A stretch of 43,938 bases of DNA, taken from contig NZ_JAGDXI010000035.1 of the NCBI RefSeq assembly GCF_023256325.1, positions 1 through 43,938 on the forward strand. The letters are read 5' to 3'. Below the pieces are notes generated by a model. The model was given only the letters and a program-made list of their open reading frames with translations. It did not search any database and was not told the DNA's origin. This DNA is from Caldisphaera sp. GTDB taxonomy: Archaea > Thermoproteota > Thermoprotei_A > Sulfolobales > Acidilobaceae. Position 1 is the stretch's first letter, and each line of letters starts with the position of its first letter. Below, piece after piece: positions 28,359 through 36,656 of the stretch. The position numbers were made by a program, and so were the translations under genes.

Positions 28359-28385
28359 ATAATATAAAGAGAAAGGTAACTAAAA

Positions 28386-29105
28386 GTGAAATCTGAGGAA
28401 CTAAAGGAAGAAATAAAAAAGATATTACTTGATAATCCGTCTATAATAGCAGACGTTATAGTATCGAAACCTGAAATAATTTATCAAGTACTTGCAAAGC
28501 TTACTCCATGGCAAAGTCTTGCAACAAAAGATGATATTAGAGAAGTAAAAAATTCGCTTTCAAAGTTAGAAATAAAGGTCACAAGCTTAGAGGAAAAAGT
28601 AGAGGATATAGATAAACAGTTTGCTACTAAGGATGATATATCTAAATTGGTTACAAAGGAAGAGGCTAAACAGTTTGCTACTAAGGATGATATATCTAAA
28701 TTGGAAAGCATTATAAATGCTATAGGTGCTAGATGGGGAATCATGTCAGAAAGTTCATTTAGAAACGGCATATATGAAATCTTAAAAGATATTGGCTGGG
28801 AAATTAAAAATGAAATAATATATGACAGAGAAGGATATGTATATAATGAGCCCTCAGAAATCGAAATAGATATTGTAATTAAAGACGGAAATACTATGAT
28901 AATAGAAATAATGTCATCGTTAAAGAGGAGTGATCTGCCAATAATAAAAAAGAAGACTGAGCTTTATGAGAAGAAAAACGGAGTTAAAGTAAATCAAATA
29001 ATTGTTATTACTCCATTTATACATGATAAATATCAAGATCAAGTAATAGCTATGGCAAACAGTATGGGAATAAAGATAATTACTTCCTTAGATAACATCA
29101 AATAA
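28386..29105 (+). CDS. DUF3782-like protein: coiled coil plus PD-(D/E)XK-type domain lacking the catalytic Lys
   Basis: A 239-residue archaeal protein. Residues 1-45 are helical; residues 46-108 form a coiled coil containing a repeated KQFATKDDISKL unit (78-89 and 95-106) and an earlier LATKDDI copy; the signature ARWGIMSESSFRNGIYEIL (115-133) and a nuclease-like C-terminal domain follow. In the DUF3782 domain a PD-(D/E)XK core of the form D...ExK is expected. Here it is D162 ... E174-I-M176, so the Lys is replaced by Met and cleavage activity is doubtful. Such genes occur in multiple copies in thermophilic archaea and their role is unknown. The start is GTG. Confidence 0.75.
   Translation: MKSEELKEEIKKILLDNPSIIADVIVSKPEIIYQVLAKLTPWQSLATKDDIREVKNSLSKLEIKVTSLEEKVEDIDKQFATKDDISKLVTKEEAKQFATKDDISKLESIINAIGARWGIMSESSFRNGIYEILKDIGWEIKNEIIYDREGYVYNEPSEIEIDIVIKDGNTMIIEIMSSLKRSDLPIIKKKTELYEKKNGVKVNQIIVITPFIHDKYQDQVIAMANSMGIKIITSLDNIK
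28613..28704 (+). repeat. 54-base direct repeat inside the DUF3782 gene
   Basis: An identical 38-base stretch occurs at 28613-28650 and 28667-28704, spaced 54 bases (18 codons). It encodes KQFATKDDISKL twice. Identity at the DNA level, including third positions, points to a recent duplication or conversion that lengthened the coiled coil by 18 residues. Confidence 0.9.
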
Positions 29106-29236
29106 AACTATTATAATTCACTTCTAACTCAATTCCCCTAAATCCCATAGAGTAAGTTCTTCAATTTTTAATATAGGGCTGTCAGAATAAATAATTAGAA
29201 AACCTTTACTTAATTAAATCTTAATTATTTAGAATT

Positions 29237-29890
29237 TTATGATTTTGTAGCCTTTATAACAACAAATCCAGCATCTTTGTAATAACCTTTTTCTACAAAA
29301 TCGATAGTCTCTTCCTTATCTGGATTTTGAAATAAAGTAGAATATATTTCATTATAATTAAAACCTGTTTCTTCTAACATATCTAATATCTCACTATATG
29401 TATAGAAAGTAGCATATTTATAAAAAGGGTTTCCTTTTTCTTTAAGAATCTCATAGTAATTTCCCCACTTGCTTTCTTTGGGAACAAAACCTATTATTAT
29501 ATTTCCTTTATTTTTTAAAATTCTATTGCCTTCTTTAAGCGTTTTTATAGGATCGTCTAAAAAGCATATCGTTATCAATATATAAATAGTATTAAATTTA
29601 TTGTTAGAAAAAGGTAAACTTTCTCCAACGCTTCTTATTACATTCACTCCTCTACTTTTGGCTATTTTAAGTAACGATTCTGAAGGATCAATTCCTAAAT
29701 CAATATTTAAAGGTTTAGCAAATCTCCCACTACCTACTCCTATTTCTAATGATGGCCTGTAAGTTCTATCCATAGCGCTTTTAACAGCATTTAATTCGTA
29801 TTCATAAATAATTCTATGCTTGTCATACCATTGATCGTATCTCATTGCATATATATCAAATATGTCGAAAACCAATTCCACCCAATTCAT
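29237..29890 (-). CDS. SAM-dependent methyltransferase, type 11-like
   Basis: A 217-residue class I methyltransferase with motif I SLEIGVGSGRFA (about 48-59), the acidic loop GIDPSE, the PFSNNKFNTIYI region (about 97-108) and a post-motif FLDDPIKTLKEGNRILKNKG helix that is typical of small-molecule methyltransferases of the UbiE/type 11 group. The substrate cannot be told. ATG at 29890 has no ribosome site, and AT-rich sequence at about -20 to -30 suggests a leaderless message. It stands alone between two intergenic stretches, in the same direction as the SDR gene further right. Confidence 0.82.
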   Translation of the reverse strand: MNWVELVFDIFDIYAMRYDQWYDKHRIIYEYELNAVKSAMDRTYRPSLEIGVGSGRFAKPLNIDLGIDPSESLLKIAKSRGVNVIRSVGESLPFSNNKFNTIYILITICFLDDPIKTLKEGNRILKNKGNIIIGFVPKESKWGNYYEILKEKGNPFYKYATFYTYSEILDMLEETGFNYNEIYSTLFQNPDKEETIDFVEKGYYKDAGFVVIKATKS

Positions 29891-30358
29891 ATTTATAAGA
29901 GAAAATTAATTAATGTTTAATCAAGTTTAGGAAATTTTTTAATAAAATAGATATTAATGTGATTTTTAAAATTTATTTATTAACTTATTGTTATGTTATA
30001 GAATTCAATTTATTATCAATTAGGGCAAAACAATATGCTTTGTATTATATTAATTTCCCGTTTATTAGAATTAAACTCTTACTTTCATAACTTTTAATAT
30101 CTAATAATATAGAAACTTTCGAAATTTCTTTTAGAAATCGGTCCTTCATATAAAAATTTCGTTTAAAAGATTTAAATACCATTTGAGAGAAAATAAACTA
30201 CAACCTTATCTTTTTAAGGTATAATGTTTTTAAAGTTTGCTCCAAAAATAAATTGAGAACATTGACAATCAAATGAACTATGCTTTATAGAATAGGGCTG
30301 AGTGTTAATATAAAATAAGTATCTTACAATTCTCTATATCAATGGAGTTAATTTTTAT
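29891..30358. other. Intergenic region without a recognisable gene
   Basis: About 470 AT-rich bases between two minus-strand genes. It holds the promoter of the methyltransferase gene at its left end. The only structures seen are short inverted repeats: ACCTTA-TCTTTT-TAAGGT at 30203-30220 and ATTTCT-TTT-AGAAAT near 30125. No reading frame with a ribosome site, no tRNA and no C/D box pair was found. Confidence 0.55.
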
Positions 30359-31141
30359 TCATTCTCTCTTATATACACTTCCAGGTGTTAAAGATGCCCC
30401 TGCATCAACTGTTATTACTTGCCCAGTTATTCCGCTAGCTTCTTCGCTTGCCAAAAATGATACTAAAGATGAAACCTCATCTTCACTTGCTAATCTATTG
30501 CTTGGTATGAAAGAAAGGTAATTCTTTTCAGAGTCTTTATATCCAATTGAATCAAGCCATTCAAAATAGCTTTTTCCTAGCTTAGTTTCAATAAAACCTG
30601 GAGCAACAACGTTTACAGTTATATTATATTTTGCCATTTCTATTGCTAATGACTTCGCTAAACCTATCAAACCGGCTTTTGCTGCACTGTAAGCAGTTAA
30701 ATACTCAGCGCCATAAATTCCGGCTATGCTGCTTATGAAAATTATTCTTCCCCATTTCTTATTCATCATATTATCGATTAACAGTTTTGTAACATAAAAG
30801 CTTCCTGTTAAATTTGTCTGTATTTGCTTAAACCATGAATCATAAGTTAAATCAGCAAATTTAGAGGAAAAACCAACCCCTGCATTATTAACTAATATAT
30901 CAATTCCTCCATATTTATCCCTTATGTAATCTGCCATCTTTTCTACATCTTCTTTATTTGATATATCTGCTTTTATCATATCACCTTTACCATTTCTCGA
31001 TTTTATCAAATCTAATGTTGACTTTGCCTCGTCTTCTCTTTTCCTATAACTTATTATTGTAAAAATATTTTGAGAAGAAAGTCTTAATGCTATTGCCCTT
31101 CCTATCCCTCTATCTCCTCCAGTAACTAAGGCAAACCTCAT
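30359..31141 (-). CDS. Short-chain dehydrogenase/reductase, FabG-like
   Basis: A 260-residue classical SDR. Cofactor loop TGGDRGIG (7-14), NNAG (85-88), and the catalytic set N110, S138, Y151, K155 are all present, followed by PGFIETKL. It reduces a keto group or oxidises a hydroxyl with NAD(P)H/NAD(P); 3-oxoacyl reductase is the usual label but the substrate is not known. I place the start at ATG 31141, because GGTG (31151-31148) lies six bases upstream and the SDR fold begins there. A longer reading from ATG 31159 would start inside a structured RNA element. It is divergent from the hydroxyacyl-CoA dehydrogenase fusion gene. Its leader carries a K-turn-like element. Confidence 0.9.
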   Translation of the reverse strand: MRFALVTGGDRGIGRAIALRLSSQNIFTIISYRKREDEAKSTLDLIKSRNGKGDMIKADISNKEDVEKMADYIRDKYGGIDILVNNAGVGFSSKFADLTYDSWFKQIQTNLTGSFYVTKLLIDNMMNKKWGRIIFISSIAGIYGAEYLTAYSAAKAGLIGLAKSLAIEMAKYNITVNVVAPGFIETKLGKSYFEWLDSIGYKDSEKNYLSFIPSNRLASEDEVSSLVSFLASEEASGITGQVITVDAGASLTPGSVYKRE

Positions 31142-31148
31142 ATTAAAC

Positions 31149-31219
31149 ACCGGGGTCATGCAGCGTTTTCCTACATTACCCTCTCGGGTTCAGGTCCCGG
31201 ATTCCTAATCATACCCCAG
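31149..31219 (-). ncRNA. K-turn-containing structured RNA: C/D-box-like sRNA or leader of the SDR gene
   Basis: On the minus strand CTGGGGT (31219-31213) pairs with ACCCCGG at the other end (one G-U, bulged G excepted). Inside are a C-box-like ATGATTA (31212-31206) and a D-box-like ATGA (31159-31156) flanking GGGG/CCCC. They form a K-turn: three-base bulge TAT, tandem G-A pairs, a U-U pair, then U-A where the consensus has G-C, so both bases changed together. A D'-like CTGA (31193-31190) lies exactly 12 bases after the C box, the standard guide length; a weak C' (GTAATGT) lies 13 bases before D. A hairpin ACCC-GAGA-GGGT is also possible. Transcription from the palindromic TATA at 31233-31248 would start at the GGGG. 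The GGTG ribosome site of the SDR gene abuts the stem. Confidence 0.5.
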
Positions 31220-31232
31220 CTTTAATTAATTT

Positions 31233-31248
31233 TAGATATTAATATCTA
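31233..31248 (-). promoter_or_regulatory. Palindromic TATA element upstream of the K-turn RNA
   Basis: TAGATATTAATATCTA is a perfect 16-base palindrome containing TTAATATC. Its centre is about 23 bases upstream of the GGGG that would open the structured RNA, the distance expected between an archaeal TATA box and its start. It lies in the divergent region between the SDR and the dehydrogenase fusion genes, so it could also be an operator. Confidence 0.45.
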
Positions 31249-31438
31249 TTTCTAAAAGAATCTTCTAATTTCATTTATAAAGTTTATTTGATCAAAAAAA
31301 TGTTAAACAATTATTAATTATCTTAATCAATAACAAACCATGTACAATTATAAACTTTTCATTTAGGAACTATATGAATGCCATCTTTCTGAATATTTAT
31401 ATTGTTTCTTGGGAAAAATAAAATCAAAGGTGAAATTC

Positions 31439-33442
31439 ATGGAAATAAAAAATGTAGCTGTTTTAGGATCAGGAACCATGGGACAAGGAATTGCAGAAGT
31501 TTTTGCAATATATGGATACAACGTTAAAATGGAAGATATATCTGATGAAATATTGAATAAAGCTTTAAAGAAAATCAAGGAATCCTTAGTTAAACTAGAG
31601 CAAAAAGGACAGCTTTTTGGTAAAACATCTGATGAGGTTATGTCTAGAATAAGCACATACACAACTATAGAAAATGCCGTAAAAGATGCTGATTTAGTAA
31701 TTGAAGCAGTGCCTGAAAACCTTGATTTAAAAAAGAAAATATTTGCTGAAGTAGAAAAATTTGCTAAAAGAGAAACTATTATAGCAAGCAATACATCGAA
31801 TATTAGAATAACAGATATAGCCAAGGATTTAAAATATAAAGATAGGGTAGCAGGACTTCACTTCTTTAATCCACCTGTATTGATGAAATTAGTTGAAGTA
31901 ATTAAAGCTGAAGATACATCAGAGGAAGTTATGGAAATCCTCGTTGATGTAGTTAAAAAGATAGGTAAATATCCATTAAAGGTAATGAAAGATACACCCG
32001 GTTTTGTTGTTAATAGAATTAACGCCCCAGAAAGCTTGCTTTTCTGTTTATATATAGACCATAAGGTTGCAACGCAAGAAGAAATAGATGCATACTTTAA
32101 ATCCCAAGGTCTACCAATGGGGCCCTATGAATTGATGGATTACGTTGGTATAGATGTAGTTTATGATTCTCTAGAATACTTTGCAAAAACTTTAAATCCA
32201 TGTTACGGAAAATGTAATACAATTAAAGAACTCTATAATAATAAGATGTTAGGAATGAAAACCGGAAAAGGGTTTTATGATTGGTCTAAAGGTAGGCCCT
32301 TTATAGACGTTAAAAAAGCAACAGATAAAGTATCAATGATGGATGTATTAGCTTTGGAAATTAATGAGGCAGTTAAACTAATTGAGCAAGGAATCGCAAC
32401 ACCAGAAGATATAGAAAATGGCGTAAAATATGGAATGAATAGACCTTATGGACCAATATCTGTAGCGAAGAGCTTTACCAGCATGGAAATTAAGTCAAAG
32501 CTTGAAGAGCTTGCGAGCAAATTCAATTGCGATGTCTTTGAGCCAGCTGAATCAATTAAAAACGGATTATTAAGAGATGCTATAGAAGGCAGATTGAAGG
32601 TAAAAGGTGTAGAAGAGAAGAAGGTAAAAGAAGAAGCAAAGGTAAAAGAAGAGAAGGTTCTTTCAGCTCAACAATTTAATACAATAAAGGTTGAAAAGTA
32701 TGAAAGTAAAGTTGCTAAGATCATATTAAATAGGCCAAAGTATAATTTGATAAGCGGAGAGCTTTTGGATGAATTGGAAAAAGCAATTAAATATCTTTGG
32801 AATGACCCAGAAGTAAACGTTATTATAATAACTGGCGAAGGAAATGTATTATCAGCTGGGGCTGATTTAAATGAATTTGTAGGAAGCAGTTTCCAGTTCT
32901 TAGAAAATTCTAGAAAAGGGGAAAGGGTATTCCAACTGCTTTCTGAAATGCCAAAGTTAACAATAGCAGTTATGAAAGGCTATGCATTGGGAGGTGGTTT
33001 TGAGTTATCATTAGCATGCGATTTAAGAGTTGGAACCGAAGATGTACAAATAGGATTCCCAGAAATTACCTTAGGCTTAGTCCCAGGGTGGGGAGGCTCT
33101 CAAAGGCTATCAAGGATTGTTGGCTTAGGGAAGGCGATGGAATTGATAGTAACAGGTCAAAGGATTACAGGAAAAGAGGCCTACTCAATGGGCATATTGA
33201 ATAAATTATATAAGAACCCTGATGAAGAAGTTATGGAATTTGCCAAATCGATAGCACAAAACTCAGCACCGGTTGCTGTTGCAATGGCAAAGAGGCTTCT
33301 AAACAAGGGATCACAAGTACCAATAGATGTTGGTTTAGAAATGGAATCATTTGCAATGGGAGTTTTGTTCTCTACTGAAGATTTAAAGGAAGGAATTATG
33401 TCATTCCTACAGAAGAAAAAGCCAGAATTTAAAGGAAGGTGA
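31439..33442 (+). CDS. Fused 3-hydroxyacyl-CoA dehydrogenase / enoyl-CoA hydratase
   Basis: A 667-residue bifunctional enzyme. Residues 1-385 are the dehydrogenase: NAD loop GSGTMG (10-15), catalytic H141 and E153 (LHFFNPP, LVEVI), N192, and two C-terminal helical domains. A Lys/Glu/Val linker (386-408) leads to the crotonase domain (about 415-667), with the oxyanion segments LSAGADL and GYALGGG and both catalytic Glu, E522 (FELSLACD) and E542 (FPEITLGLVPG). It converts crotonyl-CoA to acetoacetyl-CoA, as the homologous Metallosphaera enzyme does in 4-hydroxybutyrate-type cycles, or serves beta-oxidation. The start is ATG 31439, five bases after AGGTGA; a TTG ten codons upstream is less likely. 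The thiolase gene follows six bases later. Confidence 0.95.
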   Translation: MEIKNVAVLGSGTMGQGIAEVFAIYGYNVKMEDISDEILNKALKKIKESLVKLEQKGQLFGKTSDEVMSRISTYTTIENAVKDADLVIEAVPENLDLKKKIFAEVEKFAKRETIIASNTSNIRITDIAKDLKYKDRVAGLHFFNPPVLMKLVEVIKAEDTSEEVMEILVDVVKKIGKYPLKVMKDTPGFVVNRINAPESLLFCLYIDHKVATQEEIDAYFKSQGLPMGPYELMDYVGIDVVYDSLEYFAKTLNPCYGKCNTIKELYNNKMLGMKTGKGFYDWSKGRPFIDVKKATDKVSMMDVLALEINEAVKLIEQGIATPEDIENGVKYGMNRPYGPISVAKSFTSMEIKSKLEELASKFNCDVFEPAESIKNGLLRDAIEGRLKVKGVEEKKVKEEAKVKEEKVLSAQQFNTIKVEKYESKVAKIILNRPKYNLISGELLDELEKAIKYLWNDPEVNVIIITGEGNVLSAGADLNEFVGSSFQFLENSRKGERVFQLLSEMPKLTIAVMKGYALGGGFELSLACDLRVGTEDVQIGFPEITLGLVPGWGGSQRLSRIVGLGKAMELIVTGQRITGKEAYSMGILNKLYKNPDEEVMEFAKSIAQNSAPVAVAMAKRLLNKGSQVPIDVGLEMESFAMGVLFSTEDLKEGIMSFLQKKKPEFKGR

Positions 33443-33448
33443 TATGTA

Positions 33449-34636
33449 ATGGAAGAAGTTTATCTAGTTGACTTCTTGAGGACTGCCTTTTCAAGGAGCA
33501 GGCCTAAAGAGCCTGATAGAGATGTTTTCAATACAATAAGGATGGATGATGCTCTTGGAATGCTTATAAAAGAAGTTGTTAAGAGGAATAACATAAACCC
33601 CCATGATATTGGTGATGTAATAACAGGCTGTGCTTTGCAAGTAGGTGAAAACTGGCTATATGGAGGAAGGCATCCGGTCTTTTTGGCAGGACTACCTGTC
33701 GAAGTTCCAAGTATGGCAATTGATAGGCAGTGCGCTTCTTCAATGAATGCAATAGCTATTGGAGCAATGGAAATAATGACAGGCAATTCTAAAATCGCCT
33801 TAGCTGGTGGAATGGAGCACATGACTCATATACCTATGTCTGACAACCCACATATTGAGATAAACCATAAACTTCTCTTTAAACCTGAATATGCAAAATA
33901 TCAACTAAACATCGGGTACAGCATGGGTTTAACAGCTGAGAAGCTGGCTGAAATAAATAAAATAACGAGAGATGAAATGGATGAATTCGCTTTAAGGAGC
34001 CATAAATTAGCCTCAGAAGCTTTAAAGAATGGATGGTTCAAAGGTGAAATCTTACCTATTCAAGTAGAAAGCAAAGGAAAAATGATAACAGTTGATACTG
34101 ACCAAAGCATAAGGCCAGATACGACTTTAGAACAGCTCAAAAAGCTACCACCAGCATTTAAGCCTGACGGAGTTATAACAGCTGGTAATTCATCACCATT
34201 AAATGCAGGGGCATCTTTAACAATGCTCATGAATGAAAAGACTATGAATGAATATGGATTAAAGCCAATGGCTAAAATAATATCTATAGGCTGGGCAGCT
34301 GTTGACCCTAGTATAATGGGAGAAGGTCCTGTGCCAGCAACAAAAAAGGCATTAGAAAAGGCTAAGATGAATGTTGAGGACATAGATTATTGGGAAATTA
34401 ATGAAGCATTTGCTGTTGTTGTGTTAAATGCCGTCAAGAAATTAGGGATAGATATTAATAAGGTAAATATACATGGAGGAGGAATATCTATAGGCCATCC
34501 ACTAGGAGCAACGGGAGCAAGAATTGTGGGTACATTAGCTAGAATTCTAAAGGAGAAAAATGCAAAATATGGTGTAGCAACCCTATGCGTTGGAGGAGGG
34601 CAAGGCTATTCAATAATACTTGAAAATGCTTCATAA
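33449..34636 (+). CDS. Acetyl-CoA C-acetyltransferase (thiolase)
   Basis: A 395-residue thiolase with the acylated C95 (DRQCASSMN), the H350 of GGGISIGHPLGATG, and the general base C380 (CVGGGQG), plus the NEAFA loop (near 313-317). All catalytic residues are present, as in biosynthetic/degradative type thiolases of the bacterial kind. It cleaves acetoacetyl-CoA into two acetyl-CoA, or the reverse. Its ribosome site GGTGAT overlaps the stop of the fusion gene, so the two are translated together and form one two-step module: crotonyl-CoA to acetyl-CoA. No DUF35 partner gene, which accompanies many archaeal thiolases, is adjacent. Confidence 0.95.
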   Translation: MEEVYLVDFLRTAFSRSRPKEPDRDVFNTIRMDDALGMLIKEVVKRNNINPHDIGDVITGCALQVGENWLYGGRHPVFLAGLPVEVPSMAIDRQCASSMNAIAIGAMEIMTGNSKIALAGGMEHMTHIPMSDNPHIEINHKLLFKPEYAKYQLNIGYSMGLTAEKLAEINKITRDEMDEFALRSHKLASEALKNGWFKGEILPIQVESKGKMITVDTDQSIRPDTTLEQLKKLPPAFKPDGVITAGNSSPLNAGASLTMLMNEKTMNEYGLKPMAKIISIGWAAVDPSIMGEGPVPATKKALEKAKMNVEDIDYWEINEAFAVVVLNAVKKLGIDINKVNIHGGGISIGHPLGATGARIVGTLARILKEKNAKYGVATLCVGGGQGYSIILENAS

Positions 34637-34656
34637 TAAAATTATTCTTAATTATA

Positions 34657-34694
34657 TTAATATAAATTTATATTTTATTTTAATATAAATTTAT
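34657..34694. repeat. Two copies of an AT-rich 15-mer in a promoter
   Basis: TTAATATAAATTTAT occurs at 34657-34671 and 34680-34694, period 23 bases, just before the GH114-like gene (34706). Each copy contains the palindrome ATAAATTTAT. The upstream copy fits the TATA position for a short leader; the second may be an operator or a spare TATA. Confidence 0.4.
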
Positions 34695-34705
34695 GTGGGA
34701 AAATT

Positions 34706-35533
34706 ATGAGAACAAAAAAGGTAATCTTTACGTTAGTTATAATTGCTATAGCGCTTCTATTAATATTAATGAGATTTCAAAATAATTTTTACAAGGTTAG
34801 CATAAAGAATTCTTCGCTAACAAATCAGTTTGCAGTATATTATGGAGATAGTGTTAACTCCAGTATTATAAATTACCTAAACAAATACAAATTGGTCATA
34901 TTAGAACCCTGGGCATTCAATTCTTCACTTTTAAATAAAATAAAAGCAATTAAGATAGCTTATATTGATCTAGGTGAATATGATAACTCTTCTTTAGGAA
35001 ATTGCACAGTTAACGTTTCTCAAATAGCTATTGGCTATGATTCTCAATGGAACCAAACAGTAGTTAACGTATCAAGCCCTATTTGGGAAAGATACATAGT
35101 ATGCGAAGTAAACTACTCATTGAAAGAGGGTTTTCAGGGAGTTTTATTTGACGATGTTGATGATGCAGAAATTTATAATTTAAGCCAGGGAATGATAAAT
35201 ATAATAATTGGAATCAGGAAAATGTACCCTAACATAATAATTGGAATCAACAGGGGCTTCTTTATTTTGCCAAATGTTTCAAAATACATAAATTTTGTAT
35301 TATATGAAGACTACGGCACAGTAGTTTCTGGTATTGATGAGGTAAAGTTTGTAAGCAATGTAAGCGAAATAATCTCAAGGACTGAATATATTAAAAGCTT
35401 AAACATTACCATTTACGCTTTATCTTATGCCGTAAACAAGTATGATAAGTATTATAATTACAGCATTTTATTAGCTATAAAAAATGATGTTCCTATTTAT
35501 ATATCAAACTGGAATGTAAGTGCAACATGGTAA
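34706..35533 (+). CDS. Membrane-anchored GH114-like glycosidase
   Basis: A 275-residue extracytoplasmic protein. Residues 6-23 are a membrane anchor or signal; the rest is a TIM-barrel-like domain of the GH114/endo-alpha-1,4-polygalactosaminidase group: QFAVYYGD (41-48), LVILEPWAF (63-71), KIAYIDLGEYD (83-93), GVLFDDVDDAE (145-155), NIIIGINRG (175-183, approximate), and a late strand ending VPIYISNW. The acidic D149/D150/D152/D153 cluster and E67/E91 are candidates for catalysis. NxS/T sequons are frequent, so it is probably N-glycosylated outside the cell. Possible substrates are galactosamine-containing exopolysaccharides; this is inferred from the family. ATG follows GTGGG. Confidence 0.75.
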   Translation: MRTKKVIFTLVIIAIALLLILMRFQNNFYKVSIKNSSLTNQFAVYYGDSVNSSIINYLNKYKLVILEPWAFNSSLLNKIKAIKIAYIDLGEYDNSSLGNCTVNVSQIAIGYDSQWNQTVVNVSSPIWERYIVCEVNYSLKEGFQGVLFDDVDDAEIYNLSQGMINIIIGIRKMYPNIIIGINRGFFILPNVSKYINFVLYEDYGTVVSGIDEVKFVSNVSEIISRTEYIKSLNITIYALSYAVNKYDKYYNYSILLAIKNDVPIYISNWNVSATW

Positions 35534-35608
35534 TTTATCATTTACTTAAATTAACAATACTGAATAAACTTATTAAATACAAAATCAGATGAAATATAGG
35601 GTTTAAAA

Positions 35609-36130
35609 TTGATCTATGTGTGTAATGATGGCTCTTATGGAATAATAGCAGCAGTTCGTAGGGAAACAAAGGAAGCAAAGATAATAAGACTTAGACCAAT
35701 AGATGACGTTTCTGTATTGAGCATACCTATAAAAAATTTAAGATACCAAAGACCAATGTGGACAATTTTATTAAGGCTTATAATTATCATAGTTTATTTT
35801 GGAGTTATGGTATGGTTCGCATCAAACACAAAAGCAATAAACAATCCTCCCTATGAAGCAGCATTATCTTTTGCCTTAGTAGCTATAGTAGCAGCAGTTT
35901 TAGCTGTTGTTAGAAGGTATAGAAGGAACTCATTTACAAATCCTAATCAAGCATGCAGCAAAGTGGAAAGCTGGCAGAAAATAGGTTCAGTAAAATACAT
36001 AAGTAAGAAAAGAGTTGGTTTTACAAATTATAATATTATTTCTTTAAAAGTGGGTACTGAAGATTATACAATAGCATTAACTGATAAAGAATTGAACAAG
36101 TTAAAACAGCAAGGAATAATGATATTTTAA
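35609..36130 (+). CDS. Two-helix membrane protein of unknown function
   Basis: A 173-residue protein. An N-terminal soluble strand region (1-48) precedes two membrane helices (about 50-68 and 74-95, LLRLIIIIVYFGVMVWF and ALSFALVAIVAAVLAVV), then a basic region (RRYRRN) and a second soluble domain ending LTDKELNKLKQQGIMIF. There is no known motif. The start is TTG; no ribosome site is visible and a TTAAATA box about 30 bases upstream suggests a leaderless message. It may be paired with the upstream GH114-like gene, but the gap of 75 bases with its own promoter argues for separate transcription. Confidence 0.65.
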   Translation: MIYVCNDGSYGIIAAVRRETKEAKIIRLRPIDDVSVLSIPIKNLRYQRPMWTILLRLIIIIVYFGVMVWFASNTKAINNPPYEAALSFALVAIVAAVLAVVRRYRRNSFTNPNQACSKVESWQKIGSVKYISKKRVGFTNYNIISLKVGTEDYTIALTDKELNKLKQQGIMIF

Positions 36131-36656
36131 TATTAATTTAGCAATATAAAACATATAGTTAAGTTTTTACAATATATATAATTCCGATTACTAAGTTTCA
36201 ATAATCTTTGAAATTAGCAAATGTGAGTAAAAAAGAAAGCTTTTTTAGTTCGCTCTAGTGAATAAACTTGTATTAAATTATTATTAATTTTGAGATATAA
36301 TAGTGCTCTTATACAATACTTATAATTAAGTTTGAAATAATAAAACACAAACAATGTAATAGCTCAAGTAACACAAAGGAGATGGTAGTTTACTAAGGGG
36401 TGCAATAACATAGACAAGAAATAATATCAAAATATTAATAAAGTTTGAGATTAGCATTCATTACGTTTATACATGCGATATAACAATGTTATTTGTATAA
36501 TTAGAGACTTTTAAAACTATTCACCTTATGTTAAAATATTTTATTAAATTTCATCTGTCAATTATAAATTAAATTTTATATTTATGCCTACCGTATTTTT
36601 AGCCAATAACAAAAATTTATAATGCTAAAAAGTAAATCTTGTAATAGGATGGGCCT
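36131..36656. other. Intergenic region without a recognisable gene
   Basis: About 525 AT-rich bases. A short inverted repeat, AAAAAAG-AAAG-CTTTTTT (near 36229-36246), is the only local structure. I see no frame with a ribosome site, no tRNA and no repeat shared with the rest of the window. The right end carries the promoter of the gene at 36657. Confidence 0.55.

Noticed and set aside
31149-31219. Possible tRNA (a GGGTTCAGGTCCCG stretch on the plus strand looks like a T arm).
   Set aside because: The would-be T loop lacks A58, the acceptor stem does not sit next to it, and no anticodon stem is found on either strand.
31149-31219. Possible TPP riboswitch (minus strand has ACCTGA, GGGTAATG and TAGG in THI-box order).
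   Set aside because: The CTGAGA part, the P5 arm around TAATG and the P2/P3 stems cannot be drawn; the C/D-box K-turn explains the boxes and closing stem better.
31363-31824. A minus-strand reading frame of 153 codons opposite the dehydrogenase fusion gene.
   Set aside because: It is a shadow of the conserved NAD-binding domain; its composition (Ser/Ile/Phe-rich) is what reading the opposite strand of that gene gives.
36229-36246. AAAAAAG/CTTTTTT inverted repeat as a bacterial-type terminator.
   Set aside because: It is purely A/T with a single G-C pair, not followed by a T-run, and about 100 bases from the nearest gene end; chance is likely in this composition.
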